From Polynucleobacter sp. VK25 (lineage in GTDB: Bacteria; Pseudomonadota; Gammaproteobacteria; Burkholderiales; Burkholderiaceae), in the NCBI RefSeq assembly GCF_018687355.1, contig NZ_CP061288.1, positions 310,001 to 374,000 on the forward strand: DNA of 64,000 nucleotides, in the 5' to 3' direction. The translations under genes and the position numbers were made by a program. The number at the start of each line of letters is the position of its first letter. Position 1 is the first letter of the stretch. The notes below the pieces were generated by a model that was not told the DNA's origin, ran no database searches, and saw only the letters and a program-made list of their open reading frames with translations. Below, piece after piece: positions 1-8,726 of the stretch.

Positions 1-1
1 C

Positions 2-115
2 TTGGTAACTCGTTTGTTTGGTAGGGATGAATTATTGCTAAAAAAACGCCAATCTATGAGTTATTGGATTAATAAACCACCAATCAAGCCGGATTCATTT
101 AAAAATCAATTTTAA
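2..115 (+). CDS. C-terminal tail of SxtJ-like membrane protein (partial)
   Basis: An open frame enters from the left edge and ends at a TAA at 113-115, giving 37 residues rich in Lys/Arg and Pro (…SYWINKPPIKPDSFKNQF). There is no start in the window. The next two genes are a DUF5989 protein and a NodU/CmcH carbamoyltransferase, and in many polysaccharide loci that pair follows an SxtJ-family membrane protein. The tail fits that family's basic, soluble C-terminus. The assignment is inferred from neighbours plus the short tail; too little is visible to prove it. Confidence 0.5.
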   Translation: MVTRLFGRDELLLKKRQSMSYWINKPPIKPDSFKNQF

Positions 116-124
116 GGATTAATT

Positions 125-274
125 TTGAGCTTTCTAAAAGAGCTGTGGGCATTTTTGAGTTACCGAAAAAAGCTTTGGCTGTTACCCATCATCGTTGTTA
201 TGGTGGTACTTGGTGCTTTGTTAGTTTTTGCCCAAGGTTCAGTTTTGGCTCCATTCATTTATACGCTCTTTTAA
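125..274 (+). CDS. DUF5989 family small membrane protein (49 aa)
   Basis: A 49-residue protein starting at a TTG, with an AAGGA ribosome-binding site about 6 nt upstream that overlaps the previous gene's stop codon. It has a short amphipathic head (MSFLKELWAFLSYRKKLW), one membrane segment at about residues 18-35, and a C-terminal GSVLAPFIYTLF. That pattern matches the DUF5989 family, which is typically encoded between an SxtJ-like gene and a carbamoyltransferase, as here. Its function is unknown; a role linked to carbamoylation of a surface glycan is inferred from position only. It ends 10 nt before the GTG chosen for the next gene, so the three look co-translated. Confidence 0.75.
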   Translation: MSFLKELWAFLSYRKKLWLLPIIVVMVVLGALLVFAQGSVLAPFIYTLF

Positions 275-284
275 TTGGCTATCT

Positions 285-2126
285 GTGTATATCTTAGGAA
301 TTTCGGCTTACTATCACGATTCAGCGGCTTGCTTAGTTTGCGATGGTGGGATAGTGGCTGCAGCACAAGAAGAGCGCTTTACTCGCAAAAAACATGACTC
401 AGCGTTTCCCGATAGAGCCATCTCTTATTGCTTAAAAGAGGCTGGTATTTTGCCTCATCAGGTCGATTACATTGTGTTTTACGATAAACCTTTTTTAAAG
501 TTTGAGCGATTGCTAGAGACTTATCTTGCTTTTGCGCCAAATGGTTTAAGGAGCTTCATTACTTCTATGCCCATATGGTTGAAAGATAAACTCTTTCAAA
601 AAAGCGTGATCACGGATGCTCTAAAAGATTTGTGGGGGAAAGACATTAAGTGGGGTGAGCGCCTACTTTTTTCTGAGCATCATTTAAGTCATGCAGCCAG
701 CGCTTTTTTCCCTTCTCCCTTTGAGTCCGCAGCTGTTCTCACAATGGATGGTGTGGGCGAGTGGACAACAACTTCTCTTGCGGTTGGGTGTGGCAACAAG
801 CTGGAAGTGATCAAAGAAATCCATTTTCCGCATTCACTTGGATTGCTATATTCAGCCATTACTTATTACACAGGCTTTAAGGTTAATTCAGGGGAATACA
901 AGGTAATGGGTTTGGCGCCTTACGGCAAACCCATTTATGCCGAGCTGATAAAGAAACATCTGATTGACATCAAGGGTGACGGCTCATTTGCTTTAAATAT
1001 GAGCTATTTCAATTATTGCACTGGCTTAACCATGACCAACAAAAAGTTTGATAGCCTATTTGGTGGCCCTCCAAGACTGCCTGAATCTGAGTTGACGCAA
1101 CGGGAGATGGATCTCGCTGCTTCTGTCCAGGCGGTTACTGAGGAGATAGTGATCAAGCTTGCTAGAGGAATTGCTAAATCTACAGGTCAAAAAAATCTGT
1201 GCTTGGCAGGCGGTGTAGCGTTGAATTGTGTGGCCAATGGCAAGCTCCTTCGCGAAAATCTCTTTGACGATATCTGGATTCAACCTGCAGCTGGTGATGC
1301 TGGTGGTGCTGTGGGCGCTGCACTAGGCGCTTACTACATTATGTTGAAGCAGCCTCGAGAAATTAATTCAGATTCTTTGGATGGGATGAAAGGTTCTTAC
1401 TTGGGACCCGAGTTTAGTCAGGCAGAGATTGAAGCGGAGTTGAAAGAGGGCGGTGCAGTTTTTACTAGTTATGGGCCAGATGAGTTGGTGTCAAGAGCGG
1501 CCCAAGCTTTAGCTGATGGTAAAGCTATTGGCTGGATGAATGGCCGTATGGAATTTGGCCCTCGTTCATTGGGCGGTAGGAGTATTTTAGCTGACCCAAG
1601 ATCTGCCACAATGCAAAGATTGCTCAACCTTAAGGTCAAATATCGCGAATCATTTAGACCGTTTGCACCGAGCGTCTTGCGTGAAGATGTCTCCGAGTGG
1701 TTTGATCTTGATGCGGATAGCCCTTATATGTTAATGGTTGCGGATGTAGCTAAATCCAAGCGGCGCGTCATGTCATCTGAGGAAGAGGCATTATTTGGCA
1801 TTGAAAAGCTTAATATCTTGCGCTCAGATGTTCCTTCAGTAACCCATGTGGATTATTCGGCTAGAGTACAGACGGTTCACGAGCAAACTAATCCTCGCTA
1901 TTACTATCTCATTAAACGCTTTAAAGAGTTAACTGGTTGCCCTGTATTGGTGAATACCTCTTTTAATATTCGAGGTGAACCTATTGTTTGCTCACCAAGC
2001 GATGCCTTTAGATGTTTTATGGGCACTGAGCTCGATATCTTGGTGGTGGGAAATGCATTTCTAGAAAAATCAAAGCAATCGCAGTCATTAAACTTTGATT
2101 ACAAGGTCAGTTATGGGCTGGATTAA
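285..2126 (+). CDS. Carbamoyltransferase (NodU/CmcH/TobZ family)
   Basis: A 613-residue enzyme predicted to transfer a carbamoyl group from carbamoyl phosphate to a hydroxyl of a sugar. The frame is open further upstream, but the family normally begins M-Y-I-L-G-I-S-A-Y-Y-H-D, so the GTG at 285 is chosen; it lies 10 nt after the DUF5989 stop. The N-terminal Kae1-like domain carries an HxxxH metal-binding motif (H132/H136 in HHLSHAA) and a glycine-rich LAGGVALN segment. The C-terminal YrdC-like half has EFGPRSLGGRSILADPR, FRPFAPSVL and NTSFNIRGEP. With a CapD-type dehydratase downstream it probably decorates an O-antigen or capsule sugar. The acceptor cannot be read from sequence. Confidence 0.9.
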   Translation: MYILGISAYYHDSAACLVCDGGIVAAAQEERFTRKKHDSAFPDRAISYCLKEAGILPHQVDYIVFYDKPFLKFERLLETYLAFAPNGLRSFITSMPIWLKDKLFQKSVITDALKDLWGKDIKWGERLLFSEHHLSHAASAFFPSPFESAAVLTMDGVGEWTTTSLAVGCGNKLEVIKEIHFPHSLGLLYSAITYYTGFKVNSGEYKVMGLAPYGKPIYAELIKKHLIDIKGDGSFALNMSYFNYCTGLTMTNKKFDSLFGGPPRLPESELTQREMDLAASVQAVTEEIVIKLARGIAKSTGQKNLCLAGGVALNCVANGKLLRENLFDDIWIQPAAGDAGGAVGAALGAYYIMLKQPREINSDSLDGMKGSYLGPEFSQAEIEAELKEGGAVFTSYGPDELVSRAAQALADGKAIGWMNGRMEFGPRSLGGRSILADPRSATMQRLLNLKVKYRESFRPFAPSVLREDVSEWFDLDADSPYMLMVADVAKSKRRVMSSEEEALFGIEKLNILRSDVPSVTHVDYSARVQTVHEQTNPRYYYLIKRFKELTGCPVLVNTSFNIRGEPIVCSPSDAFRCFMGTELDILVVGNAFLEKSKQSQSLNFDYKVSYGLD

Positions 2127-2334
2127 AGTTGCAAGGAAAATCCTATTTGCAAATTTTCTTGTGCTTATTATTTGCTTGGAATTGCTGCAATAACCCCCCC
2201 CTTCATCTGGTTGTCAGTCAATTTAAAACAGTTTATGTAGAACCCCTTTAAATTCGTGAAAATTCTACTCTTGAGGTCGGTTGACCTATAGGTGGATTAT
2301 CCCCCTTATTTGACTATGTAATTTATAATAAATT

Positions 2335-4299
2335 GTGCCAATTAATGCAACTAAACAATCACTCTTAAACTTGCCTCGCTCAGTTAAGCGGAGCTTGGTG
2401 ATGTTTTGCGATATTCTGAATTGCGGATTCAGTGTTTGGTTAGCATTTGGACTGCGCCTGGATCAATGGGGTCATTTTCAAAGTAGCCAATGGATGGTAT
2501 TCATTGCCACAATCGGAATTTCTTTGCCTCTTTTTCTCTCTTTTGGCTTATATCGAGCAATTTTTAGGTATGTTGGTTCAACTGCGTTCTCTTCCATGGT
2601 GCACGTTTTCATTATCTATTCAGGTTTATTTTTCTGTGTTTTTACACTTCTTGGTGTGGATGATGTACCTCGATCAATTGGCGTGATTCAGCCTATCCTA
2701 TTATTTATTGGAATTGGTGCTAGTCGATATTTTGTGCGTTATTGGTTAGGCAACATTAATAATGTTCAAAAAGCATTTCACAGGGCGCAGCCTATTGCAC
2801 TAATTTACGGCGCTGGTTCAGCAGGTCGTCAGCTCGCAATTGGCTTATCTAGCAACAAGGAAATGTTAGTTAAAGGTTTTATTGACGATGATCCACGCTT
2901 ACAGGGCAGCACTATTAATGGGATTGCAGTGCATTCCAATGCTGATTTGCAAGATCTTGCGCATCGACTTGATATTACGGATGTACTATTGGCCATTCCT
3001 TCTGCCAGTCAGATGCGAAGAAGTGAAATTATAGCCTCATTAAATGGGTGCGGAGTACGCGTTAGGACCTTGCCGGGTTTGATAGATTTGGCTGCTGGAC
3101 GTGTCAGGATATCGGACTTGCATGATTTGGATATGAATGACTTGCTCGGAAGAGCGGTAGTTCCGCCGGATATAGGACTATTAGAGAAGAATATTCGCAA
3201 TCAAGTTGTTTTGGTGACTGGTGCTGGCGGCTCTATTGGTAGTGAGCTATGTCGCCAGATTATTAAATTCTCTCCTAAATCATTAATTCTGATTGATAGT
3301 AGTGAGCACTCTCTCTATTTGGTTTATGAAGAACTAAAGAGAGCCCTTAGCGGATTCGAAGATGACCTTTCGGCTGCGGATGGCGCTGATCAAGCTTCTT
3401 CGCCTCATTTGGGTTTGCCGGTGAAGCTGGTGCCCTGCTTGGCTTCAGTACGCGATGCTGATCTTTTGCTGAAGATTTTTGGGGCTCATCGACCAGCTAC
3501 GGTCTTTCATGCTGCCGCATATAAACACGTTCCATTGGTAGAGCAAAATCCTGGCGAAGGCATTCGCAATAATGTTTTTGGAACCTTTACTTGCGCCCAG
3601 ACAAGTTTAGAGTGTGGCGTAAGTAATTTTATTTTGGTAAGTACCGATAAGGCTGTTAGACCAACTAATGTCATGGGCGCTAGTAAGCGCATTGCCGAAC
3701 TTGTTTTGCAGGCAATGGCTGATATTGCGAATAAGAGTAACCACTCAACCAATTTTTCAATGGTGCGATTTGGTAATGTACTGGGTTCATCAGGGTCAGT
3801 AGCTCCGCTCTTTAGCGCGCAAATTGCAGCTGGCGGCCCCATTACCCTAACGCATTCTGAGGTGACACGTTATTTCATGACTATTCCTGAAGCGGCACAG
3901 TTAGTGATTCAGGCGAGCGCAATGGCTGTTGGCGGAGATGTCTTTGTATTAGATATGGGCGAGCCAGTGCGTATTTATGATTTGGCTGCCAAGATGGTTT
4001 ATTTATCGGGCTTACTGGTGAAAGATGAAGATCACCCTCACGGTGATATTGAGATTAAGGTTACTGGATTACGCCCAGGAGAAAAACTCTACGAGGAGCT
4101 GTTGATTGGTGAAAATCCACAGCCAACGGATCACCCGAAAATTATGAAGGCGCATGAAGAGTTTTTGTCTTGGGATGATTTGCAGCAAGAGCTTGAAAAG
4201 CTTAATTTGGCATTAGACGCAGGGGATACTAATTTAATTAGAGGCCTGCTCAAAAAATTGGTACCTGGATACCTGCCCAATGGTGATGGAGTAAATTGA
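2335..4299 (+). CDS. Nucleoside-diphosphate-sugar 4,6-dehydratase, CapD/WbpM type
   Basis: A 654-residue inner-membrane enzyme of the WbpM/CapD/PglF group, which makes UDP-4-keto-6-deoxy-HexNAc for O-antigen, capsule or glycoprotein sugars. Four membrane segments lie within residues 20-135. A first nucleotide-binding fold starts at YGAGSAGRQL (about 158). The catalytic SDR domain begins at TGAGGSIGSE (295-304). STDKA (436-440) and the MGASK signature (447-451) place the catalytic Lys at 451; Met replaces the usual SDR Tyr, as is normal in this family. The GTG start at 2335 follows a TATAAT at 2324-2329, so the leader could be very short, but no clear -35 or Shine-Dalgarno is seen. A 208-bp gap separates it from the carbamoyltransferase, suggesting its own promoter. 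Confidence 0.9.
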   Translation: MPINATKQSLLNLPRSVKRSLVMFCDILNCGFSVWLAFGLRLDQWGHFQSSQWMVFIATIGISLPLFLSFGLYRAIFRYVGSTAFSSMVHVFIIYSGLFFCVFTLLGVDDVPRSIGVIQPILLFIGIGASRYFVRYWLGNINNVQKAFHRAQPIALIYGAGSAGRQLAIGLSSNKEMLVKGFIDDDPRLQGSTINGIAVHSNADLQDLAHRLDITDVLLAIPSASQMRRSEIIASLNGCGVRVRTLPGLIDLAAGRVRISDLHDLDMNDLLGRAVVPPDIGLLEKNIRNQVVLVTGAGGSIGSELCRQIIKFSPKSLILIDSSEHSLYLVYEELKRALSGFEDDLSAADGADQASSPHLGLPVKLVPCLASVRDADLLLKIFGAHRPATVFHAAAYKHVPLVEQNPGEGIRNNVFGTFTCAQTSLECGVSNFILVSTDKAVRPTNVMGASKRIAELVLQAMADIANKSNHSTNFSMVRFGNVLGSSGSVAPLFSAQIAAGGPITLTHSEVTRYFMTIPEAAQLVIQASAMAVGGDVFVLDMGEPVRIYDLAAKMVYLSGLLVKDEDHPHGDIEIKVTGLRPGEKLYEELLIGENPQPTDHPKIMKAHEEFLSWDDLQQELEKLNLALDAGDTNLIRGLLKKLVPGYLPNGDGVN

Positions 4300-4727
4300 A
4301 ATAAGAAAGTGATTTTCTAAACTATACATACTCTATTAAAGCTGCATTATTACTTTATGAATTTGATGATTTTCTAAAATAGTTAGGGTATAAAATTTCT
4401 TTCTGGCCCCACGAAGTTTTATAAATACACTGGCAGTCTGAGTGCACTAAAAGGTTTTTGTATTCATTGCCGAAAGACTAGCGACTCCAAGGCCCCAGAA
4501 TATTTGAGGTATTACCCCTAAAGCTAGGGCATAGTTGGAGTAGTAGCAATCGACGTCATAAAAGTACCTTACGCTTTGATGCGATAGTTGGCAAACCTTT
4601 TTTCTGAAAGCCCCCTATTGTTTCTGACGATGATCTTGCTTGAGTCTAGATGGCCAAGAGTAGATAACAATGGCTAAAGCAAAGACTCAGATTTAGAGGT
4701 GATGCATCAAAAACGCTGCATTGGAAA
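4300..4727. other. Intergenic stretch without a convincing gene
   Basis: A 428-bp AT-rich spacer between the end of the dehydratase and the convergent minus-strand gene. Short open frames occur but none has a family-like protein or ribosome-binding site. A small inverted repeat, CCCTA-aagc-TAGGG, lies near 4518-4531; its role is unknown. There is no strong terminator hairpin with a T-run. Confidence 0.5.
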
Positions 4728-5291
4728 TTACTCCCAAATCTTAAGCTTGACCTGGAGTGATATTGCGCCATGCACGCGATCACCAATGGTTGGGATTACA
4801 AAGACGTTTGCTCCGACCCAATCACCTTCCCAAGTCAGTGCTGGCAGGGCTGCGGCAAACCAGCCGCCATTATTAGTGTTGGGATAACCATTAAAGCCAC
4901 CAATCACTGCGCCAATTTTGATGGGGCCAATGGCGATAGGTTGGTAGTACATTCCGGCGTAATTGGAGTAAGCGCGATCGCTGTTATAAAAGCGTCCTGC
5001 TGTTAGTGAGGCAACGGTATTAAAGCGATATTCAAGTCCTGCACCCCAATTGCCATTATTGAAATTCTTGTCTTGATCAAAGTGTTGAGACACCATGCCC
5101 GCATTAACCCACAGCTGGCTTTTTGTTTGAGGCTTAATAATTTGAATCAGGTCGCTTGTATTGCTTGTGTCATTTCTATTGTTTGATTCGCTTGCTACGC
5201 TTACATTGCATCCCATGACACTGAGTGTGACTAATGCGAGAAATTCAAGCGCACATCTCTTAAGCGATAAATAGCTTTTTTTGAACGCCAT
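4728..5291 (-). CDS. Small exported beta-barrel-like protein of unknown function
   Basis: A 187-residue protein with an N-terminal export signal (hydrophobic LEFLALVTLSVMGC at about residues 15-28). LSVMGC could be a lipobox, or cleavage could follow VSVAS. The mature part alternates aromatic and small residues (QHFDQ, WGAGLEYRF, AGMYYQP, GGWFAAALPALTWEGDW) as expected for an 8-stranded outer-membrane barrel. Its glycine/aromatic pattern recalls PagP-like or phage-borne barrels, but no specific family is recognised. It starts 5 nt after gspC ends on the same strand, so the two are probably one transcript. Whether it is part of secretion or merely adjacent after a deletion is unknown. Confidence 0.6.
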   Translation of the reverse strand: MAFKKSYLSLKRCALEFLALVTLSVMGCNVSVASESNNRNDTSNTSDLIQIIKPQTKSQLWVNAGMVSQHFDQDKNFNNGNWGAGLEYRFNTVASLTAGRFYNSDRAYSNYAGMYYQPIAIGPIKIGAVIGGFNGYPNTNNGGWFAAALPALTWEGDWVGANVFVIPTIGDRVHGAISLQVKLKIWE

Positions 5292-5296
5292 GAAGA

Positions 5297-5929
5297 TTAT
5301 TTCTTGGAGTTATCAGATTTACTACTGCTTTTATCTTTATTTTTATTGAGCTTAAAGTTCAACTTCTGCCCTTGATATAGCAGGGTGGCAGTTTCATCGC
5401 CAATGCTCTGCAGGCTAAGCCCTTTACCTATTGTTTCGCCTACGCTAATTGCATTAGTGGGCTTGCCATCAATCTCAAATATGGCAAAGCCATCGAGAGT
5501 GCCATCAGGATTTTTTGAGGTAATAACAACACCACATAGGTAGATATTCTCTGTAGCCAATGGCTTGCTGCCAAAAAGTGCATAAGCGCTGTTTGCATCT
5601 TGATTGCTATACAGAGCCATCCCTTTAGAAATCCCATTTGCTGGCTGAGCAGGTATTCCTGGTAATTGAGCAATTCTCATGAGCCAGAAGGTGGTCGAGA
5701 GCGCGCATGCCAACATCAAGCCGTAGGTTAACCCCTTGCTGACAAATGATGGTGTTGGCACGCCTAGCGGCATGCTGAGTGCCTTCTGAATGCGCTCTTG
5801 ATTTCCTGGGAGCGCAGATGAGTTTGCATCTGACTTTGAGCACGCCATGAAGCTTTGCTGAAGGGCTTGTTTAGAGCCCTTCATAGAGTACTTCAGTCTG
5901 TCCTGTATTCGTTTGATAAATCCGCTCAA
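5297..5929 (-). CDS. gspC: Type II secretion protein GspC-like (HR domain)
   Basis: A 210-residue bitopic inner-membrane protein. The cytoplasmic N-terminus is about 65 residues, one membrane segment lies near residues 66-85 (GLTYGLMLACALSTTFWLM), and a periplasmic HR domain follows (ALFGSKPLATENIYLCGVV, then GFAIFEIDGKPTNAISVGE and LLYQGQKLNFKL). The HR domain of GspC contacts the GspD secretin. There is no PDZ domain; a Lys/Ser-rich tail follows instead. It is divergent from gspG, the arrangement known in Burkholderia-type T2SS loci. The usual partners gspD, gspE and gspF are absent on its other side, so it may be an orphan. Confidence 0.75.
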   Translation of the reverse strand: MSGFIKRIQDRLKYSMKGSKQALQQSFMACSKSDANSSALPGNQERIQKALSMPLGVPTPSFVSKGLTYGLMLACALSTTFWLMRIAQLPGIPAQPANGISKGMALYSNQDANSAYALFGSKPLATENIYLCGVVITSKNPDGTLDGFAIFEIDGKPTNAISVGETIGKGLSLQSIGDETATLLYQGQKLNFKLNKNKDKSSSKSDNSKK

Positions 5930-5985
5930 AGTGACAAAATACCTATAGAATTTAATTCAGTTTAAATCATTGAAAGCGCCACTAA

Positions 5986-6519
5986 ATGTCTCAGTTTATT
6001 GCTCAGTGCATTGCTCGCTTTATATCCAACGCCAAGTCTACATTTTTAGATCCAAAACTAGCTATGCAAACCTCAAGTTTGGCTAAATCAGTCAATCGAG
6101 CACGTAGGGATGCTGGGTTTACCTTAATTGAGATTATGGTGGTGATTGCCATCATTGGTATCTTGGCAACTCTGATTGTTCCCAAGATCATGGGGCGCCC
6201 TGATGAAGCCCGTGCAACTGCAGCTAAGCATGATGTAGGTACCCTGGTGCAGGCATTTAAGCTCTACCGCCTCGATATCGGTCGCTATCCAACTACAGAG
6301 CAAGGTATCAAAGCTTTGGTAGAAAAACCGACTTCAGAGCCAGTCCCACAAAACTGGAAAACTGGCGGCTACTTAGATACCGTTCCAAAAGATCCATGGG
6401 GCAATCCATATCAATACGCCAATCCAGGCACTCGTAGCGAAATCGATGTCTTTAGTTATGGTGCTGATGGTAAACCTGGCGGAACTGGAAATGATGCCGA
6501 TATCGGTAGCTGGCAGTAA
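5986..6519 (+). CDS. gspG: Type II secretion major pseudopilin GspG
   Basis: A major pseudopilin: prepilin motif [33 protein letters not shown], with peptidase cleavage expected before Phe, then the GspG hallmarks [30 protein letters not shown] and a calcium-loop-like C-terminus ending [10 protein letters not shown]. The frame gives 177 residues, but the 44-residue leader is far longer than usual; an ATG at 6064 or a TTG near 6076 would leave a more normal 14-18 residue leader. No Shine-Dalgarno settles the start. It overlaps gspH downstream and is divergent from gspC. In an intact system it would form the pseudopilus pushing substrates through GspD. Confidence 0.88.
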   Translation: MSQFIAQCIARFISNAKSTFLDPKLAMQTSSLAKSVNRARRDAGFTLIEIMVVIAIIGILATLIVPKIMGRPDEARATAAKHDVGTLVQAFKLYRLDIGRYPTTEQGIKALVEKPTSEPVPQNWKTGGYLDTVPKDPWGNPYQYANPGTRSEIDVFSYGADGKPGGTGNDADIGSWQ

Positions 6520-7114
6520 ATCTTTTTTAGCTTCTACTCGTAAAAAAGTAGTTACCCTTTTGCATTCGCAAGGAAAGTCTGCTGAGTCTGGTTTTACCTT
6601 AATCGAATTACTGGTTGCGATAGCCATCATGGCAGTGATCTTGGCTGTCGCGGTATTGGCAATTCCGAATCATGAGGATCGTTACTGGCGTGACAACCTC
6701 GATCAGTTAGTGTCCTCACTCAACCTCGCCCAAGAAGAAAGTGCCATGTCTGGCACGCCGATGATTGCGCAAATTGATTCTGCTGGCTGGCGCTTTTTTA
6801 TTCCTAATAGCTCGAGTGCTAATGGTGCTGCTGCAATGGGTCAGTCAGGTAGTGCGCCTGGTGCGACCGCTAGCCCAATCATTAACGGCAATTCTGGCCT
6901 ATTGCCCGATGTGTACCGAGCCCAGTCTTGGTATAAGCCTGTCGATATGGCGCCAATACAGCTAACACTCGGTGGCGAGCAAGTAGCGCAAGTATTACAA
7001 ATTCCTATTAAGCAATTCAATGCTCAAGGGAGCAGTCAGTCATCTGCGCAAGCGAATTCTCAAGCCATATTGATACGCAATAGTAATGGTCGATTTAGTT
7101 GGATGAAGCCATGA
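6491..7114 (+). CDS. gspH: Type II secretion minor pseudopilin GspH
   Basis: A prepilin-like protein of about 207 residues. Leader …[30 protein letters not shown] is followed by a globular part with [23 protein letters not shown], typical of GspH (the type IV pilus FimT/GspH fold), and a C-terminal [12 protein letters not shown]. The ATG pair at 6491/6494 inside the end of gspG, preceded by GGAACTGGAA, is preferred over the open frame further upstream. The middle is unusually rich in Ser/Gly/Ala/Gln. It ends ATGA, overlapping the start of the broken gspI. It should be a minor pseudopilin at the pseudopilus tip, if any system remains to use it. Confidence 0.8.
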   Translation: MMPISVAGSKSFLASTRKKVVTLLHSQGKSAESGFTLIELLVAIAIMAVILAVAVLAIPNHEDRYWRDNLDQLVSSLNLAQEESAMSGTPMIAQIDSAGWRFFIPNSSSANGAAAMGQSGSAPGATASPIINGNSGLLPDVYRAQSWYKPVDMAPIQLTLGGEQVAQVLQIPIKQFNAQGSSQSSAQANSQAILIRNSNGRFSWMKP

Positions 7115-7284
7115 AATTTTCTCCCAAGAAAATACTTAGTCTGCTTAGACTACTTAGTTTGAGAGTCGCTATTTGTAAGTCTTCAATTCAGAAGCCTTCA
7201 ATGCAGAAGCCTTCAATTCCAAATGGTTTTGCTCTGATAGAAGTTATCGCACCAACCGATTACCCAACAAACCGCTTGGCATGA
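7111..7284 (+). pseudogene. gspI: Truncated gspI (minor pseudopilin) remnant
   Basis: The ATG at 7111 overlaps the gspH stop (ATGA), the position of gspI in T2SS operons. After about 37 residues comes NG|FALIEVI, the beginning of a prepilin motif (GspI normally reads GFTLLEVLVAL). Homology then stops abruptly: the frame continues with APTDYPTNRLA and ends at 7284. The hydrophobic pilin helix and the whole globular domain are missing. From about 7241 the other forward frame encodes an M23 peptidase instead. The simplest reading is a deletion joining the start of gspI to the 3' part of a peptidase gene. The product is unlikely to work as a pseudopilin. Confidence 0.75.
7180..7219 (+). repeat. 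Imperfect 15-nt tandem repeat in the gspI remnant
   Basis: About 2.7 copies of a 15-nt unit (ccttcaatKcagaag) encode SIQKP-SMQKP-SIP just before the prepilin motif. It is a short, slippage-prone tract that lengthens the leader of the gspI remnant. Confidence 0.7.
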
Positions 7285-7567
7285 GGGAACAGACTTCCCA
7301 GCAGCTTATCGCACACCTATTTTGGCTACGGCTGAAGGGGTAGTAATCCGCGCAGCCTGGGATCAAGAGTATGGCTATGTAGTGGATGTGCAGCATAAGA
7401 ATGCAGTAGTGACTAGATACGCCCACGCACAAGAGATCTTGGTAAAGCAGGGTGATTACGTCAAACAATCCCAAGCCATTGCTAAAGTGGGATCAACCGG
7501 AAGATCAACCGGCCCTCACTTGCACTATGAGGTCTTAAGGGATGGTGTTAGCTTAGGTAAAAATTGA
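7241..7567 (+). pseudogene. M23 (LytM-type) peptidase, 5'-truncated
   Basis: From about 7241 the frame offset from gspI' reads HQPITQQTAWHEGTDFPAA, then ATAEGVVIRAA, YGYVVDVQHKNAVVTRYAH and STGRSTGPHLHYEVLRDG. These are the HxxxD and HxH zinc motifs of M23 metallo-endopeptidases that cut peptidoglycan cross-links. The catalytic domain looks nearly whole and stops at 7567, but there is no start codon, signal peptide or N-terminal coiled coil; a TAG lies just upstream in frame (7238-7240). The first internal start (near 7322) would lose the first zinc ligands. It is therefore read as the 3' remnant of a gene joined to gspI by deletion. Confidence 0.78.
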
Positions 7568-7618
7568 TCTTCATGGGTTAACTGCATGTTAAATAGTTTT
7601 GTTTTTCCTATTCCGCTT

Positions 7619-8638
7619 TTACGGAACGAGACTTAGGAACAAATATTCCAAAAAGATGATGATGTGAACTATTCCTTGCAATAGGGTAGTTCTACCAATG
7701 GCGAGAGTCAGTGCCCCAATAAAGAATGACAAATACATTAGCGTCATATTGAGATCGCTAATACCTAGGCTGAGCGGAAGATTAAAGAAGATTGCAATTG
7801 CTGCAACTGTGGGAATGGTGAGTCCAATACTGGCGAGAGCAGAGCCTAGGGCTAAGTTCAAGCTACTTTGCAGGCGATTAGCCTTGGCGGCTCTTACAGC
7901 TGCAAACCCCTCAGGCATTAGCACCAATAAAGCAATGGCAATACCCACAATCGTTTTAGGAGCGCCAGCAGCGGCAACACCTCTCTCAATTGCAGGACTT
8001 AATAACTCTGCAAGACCTACTACGGTGATGAGAGATAGCAAAAGTAATACAGCGCTAAAAGCTGTCTTGGCATTACTGGGCTTGTGCGCATGAAAATTGA
8101 TATCGGTTTTCTTATCCTCTGTTTTAGGTAGGTAATAGTCACGATGACTGACTGTTTGGAAGAAGAGAAATGCGATATAGAGTGCAAATGAAGCAATACC
8201 CGCAAAAGCCAGCTGGCTCTTAGTGAAGTCAGGGCCTGGCGTGCTGATAGTCACAATCGGCATCACTAAAATAAAGGTTGCCAAGGCGGTAAGCACTGCC
8301 AGTGCGGAGTTGGTACCCTCATTTCTGAACGTCATTTCATGATGGGTGAGACCGCCTACAAAGATGCAAAGACCAATGACGCCGTTTATCACAATCATGA
8401 CGGTTGCGAAGACCGCATCACGGGCAATAAACTCTGATCCTTCATGCCCTGTCAGCATCATCGATATGATGAGTGACACTTCAATAATCGTGACGCTAAT
8501 AGACAGTACCAAAGTGCCATAAGGCTCACCCGTTTTGTGGGCAATCACTTCAGCGTGATGAACAGCTGATAGAACGGCACCAATCAGGGTGACACTCATT
8601 AGGGCAATAAACCAAGTTTGGCTTAATAGGGCAGTCAT
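7619..8638 (-). CDS. chaA: Calcium/proton antiporter (ChaA/CaCA family)
   Basis: A 339-residue inner-membrane protein with about ten membrane segments and the two inverted CaCA alpha-repeats. The first carries HHAEVIAHKTGEPYGTL followed by SVTIIEVSLI; the second carries VLMPEGFAAVRAAKANRLQ and SLNLALGSALASIGLTIP. The acidic residues in EVIAHKTGEP and MPEG are the expected cation-binding groups. ChaA proteins exchange Ca2+ (or Na+/K+) for protons at alkaline pH. It stands alone, convergent with the peptidase remnant and divergent from cbiX. Substrate choice cannot be read from sequence. Confidence 0.88.
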   Translation of the reverse strand: MTALLSQTWFIALMSVTLIGAVLSAVHHAEVIAHKTGEPYGTLVLSISVTIIEVSLIISMMLTGHEGSEFIARDAVFATVMIVINGVIGLCIFVGGLTHHEMTFRNEGTNSALAVLTALATFILVMPIVTISTPGPDFTKSQLAFAGIASFALYIAFLFFQTVSHRDYYLPKTEDKKTDINFHAHKPSNAKTAFSAVLLLLSLITVVGLAELLSPAIERGVAAAGAPKTIVGIAIALLVLMPEGFAAVRAAKANRLQSSLNLALGSALASIGLTIPTVAAIAIFFNLPLSLGISDLNMTLMYLSFFIGALTLAIGRTTLLQGIVHIIIFLEYLFLSLVP

Positions 8639-8726
8639 AGATGCAATCTAGAAAATAAGGTTAAGCTAGCAGGTGAAATCACCCTAAAACGATTAATTAT
8701 TAATTACTGAGAGTTTATAGCCATCC

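Noticed and set aside
2281-2335. Leaderless transcription of the CapD-type gene from TATAAT at 2324
   Set aside because: No matching -35 element at proper distance, so the promoter call is too weak to list.
4518-4531. CCCTA-aagc-TAGGG inverted repeat as a LuxR/NarL-type site
   Set aside because: Five-bp arms are too short and no matching gene target lies next to it; it is noted only as a feature of the spacer.
4699-5006. Short plus-strand frames across the 4.7-5.0 kb region
   Set aside because: They lie opposite the minus-strand barrel-like gene with a proper signal peptide and lack protein-like composition.
7231-7290. Programmed frameshift joining gspI to the M23 domain
   Set aside because: No slippery sequence or stimulatory structure is seen; a pilin leader on a truncated peptidase makes no functional sense. 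A deletion junction is simpler.
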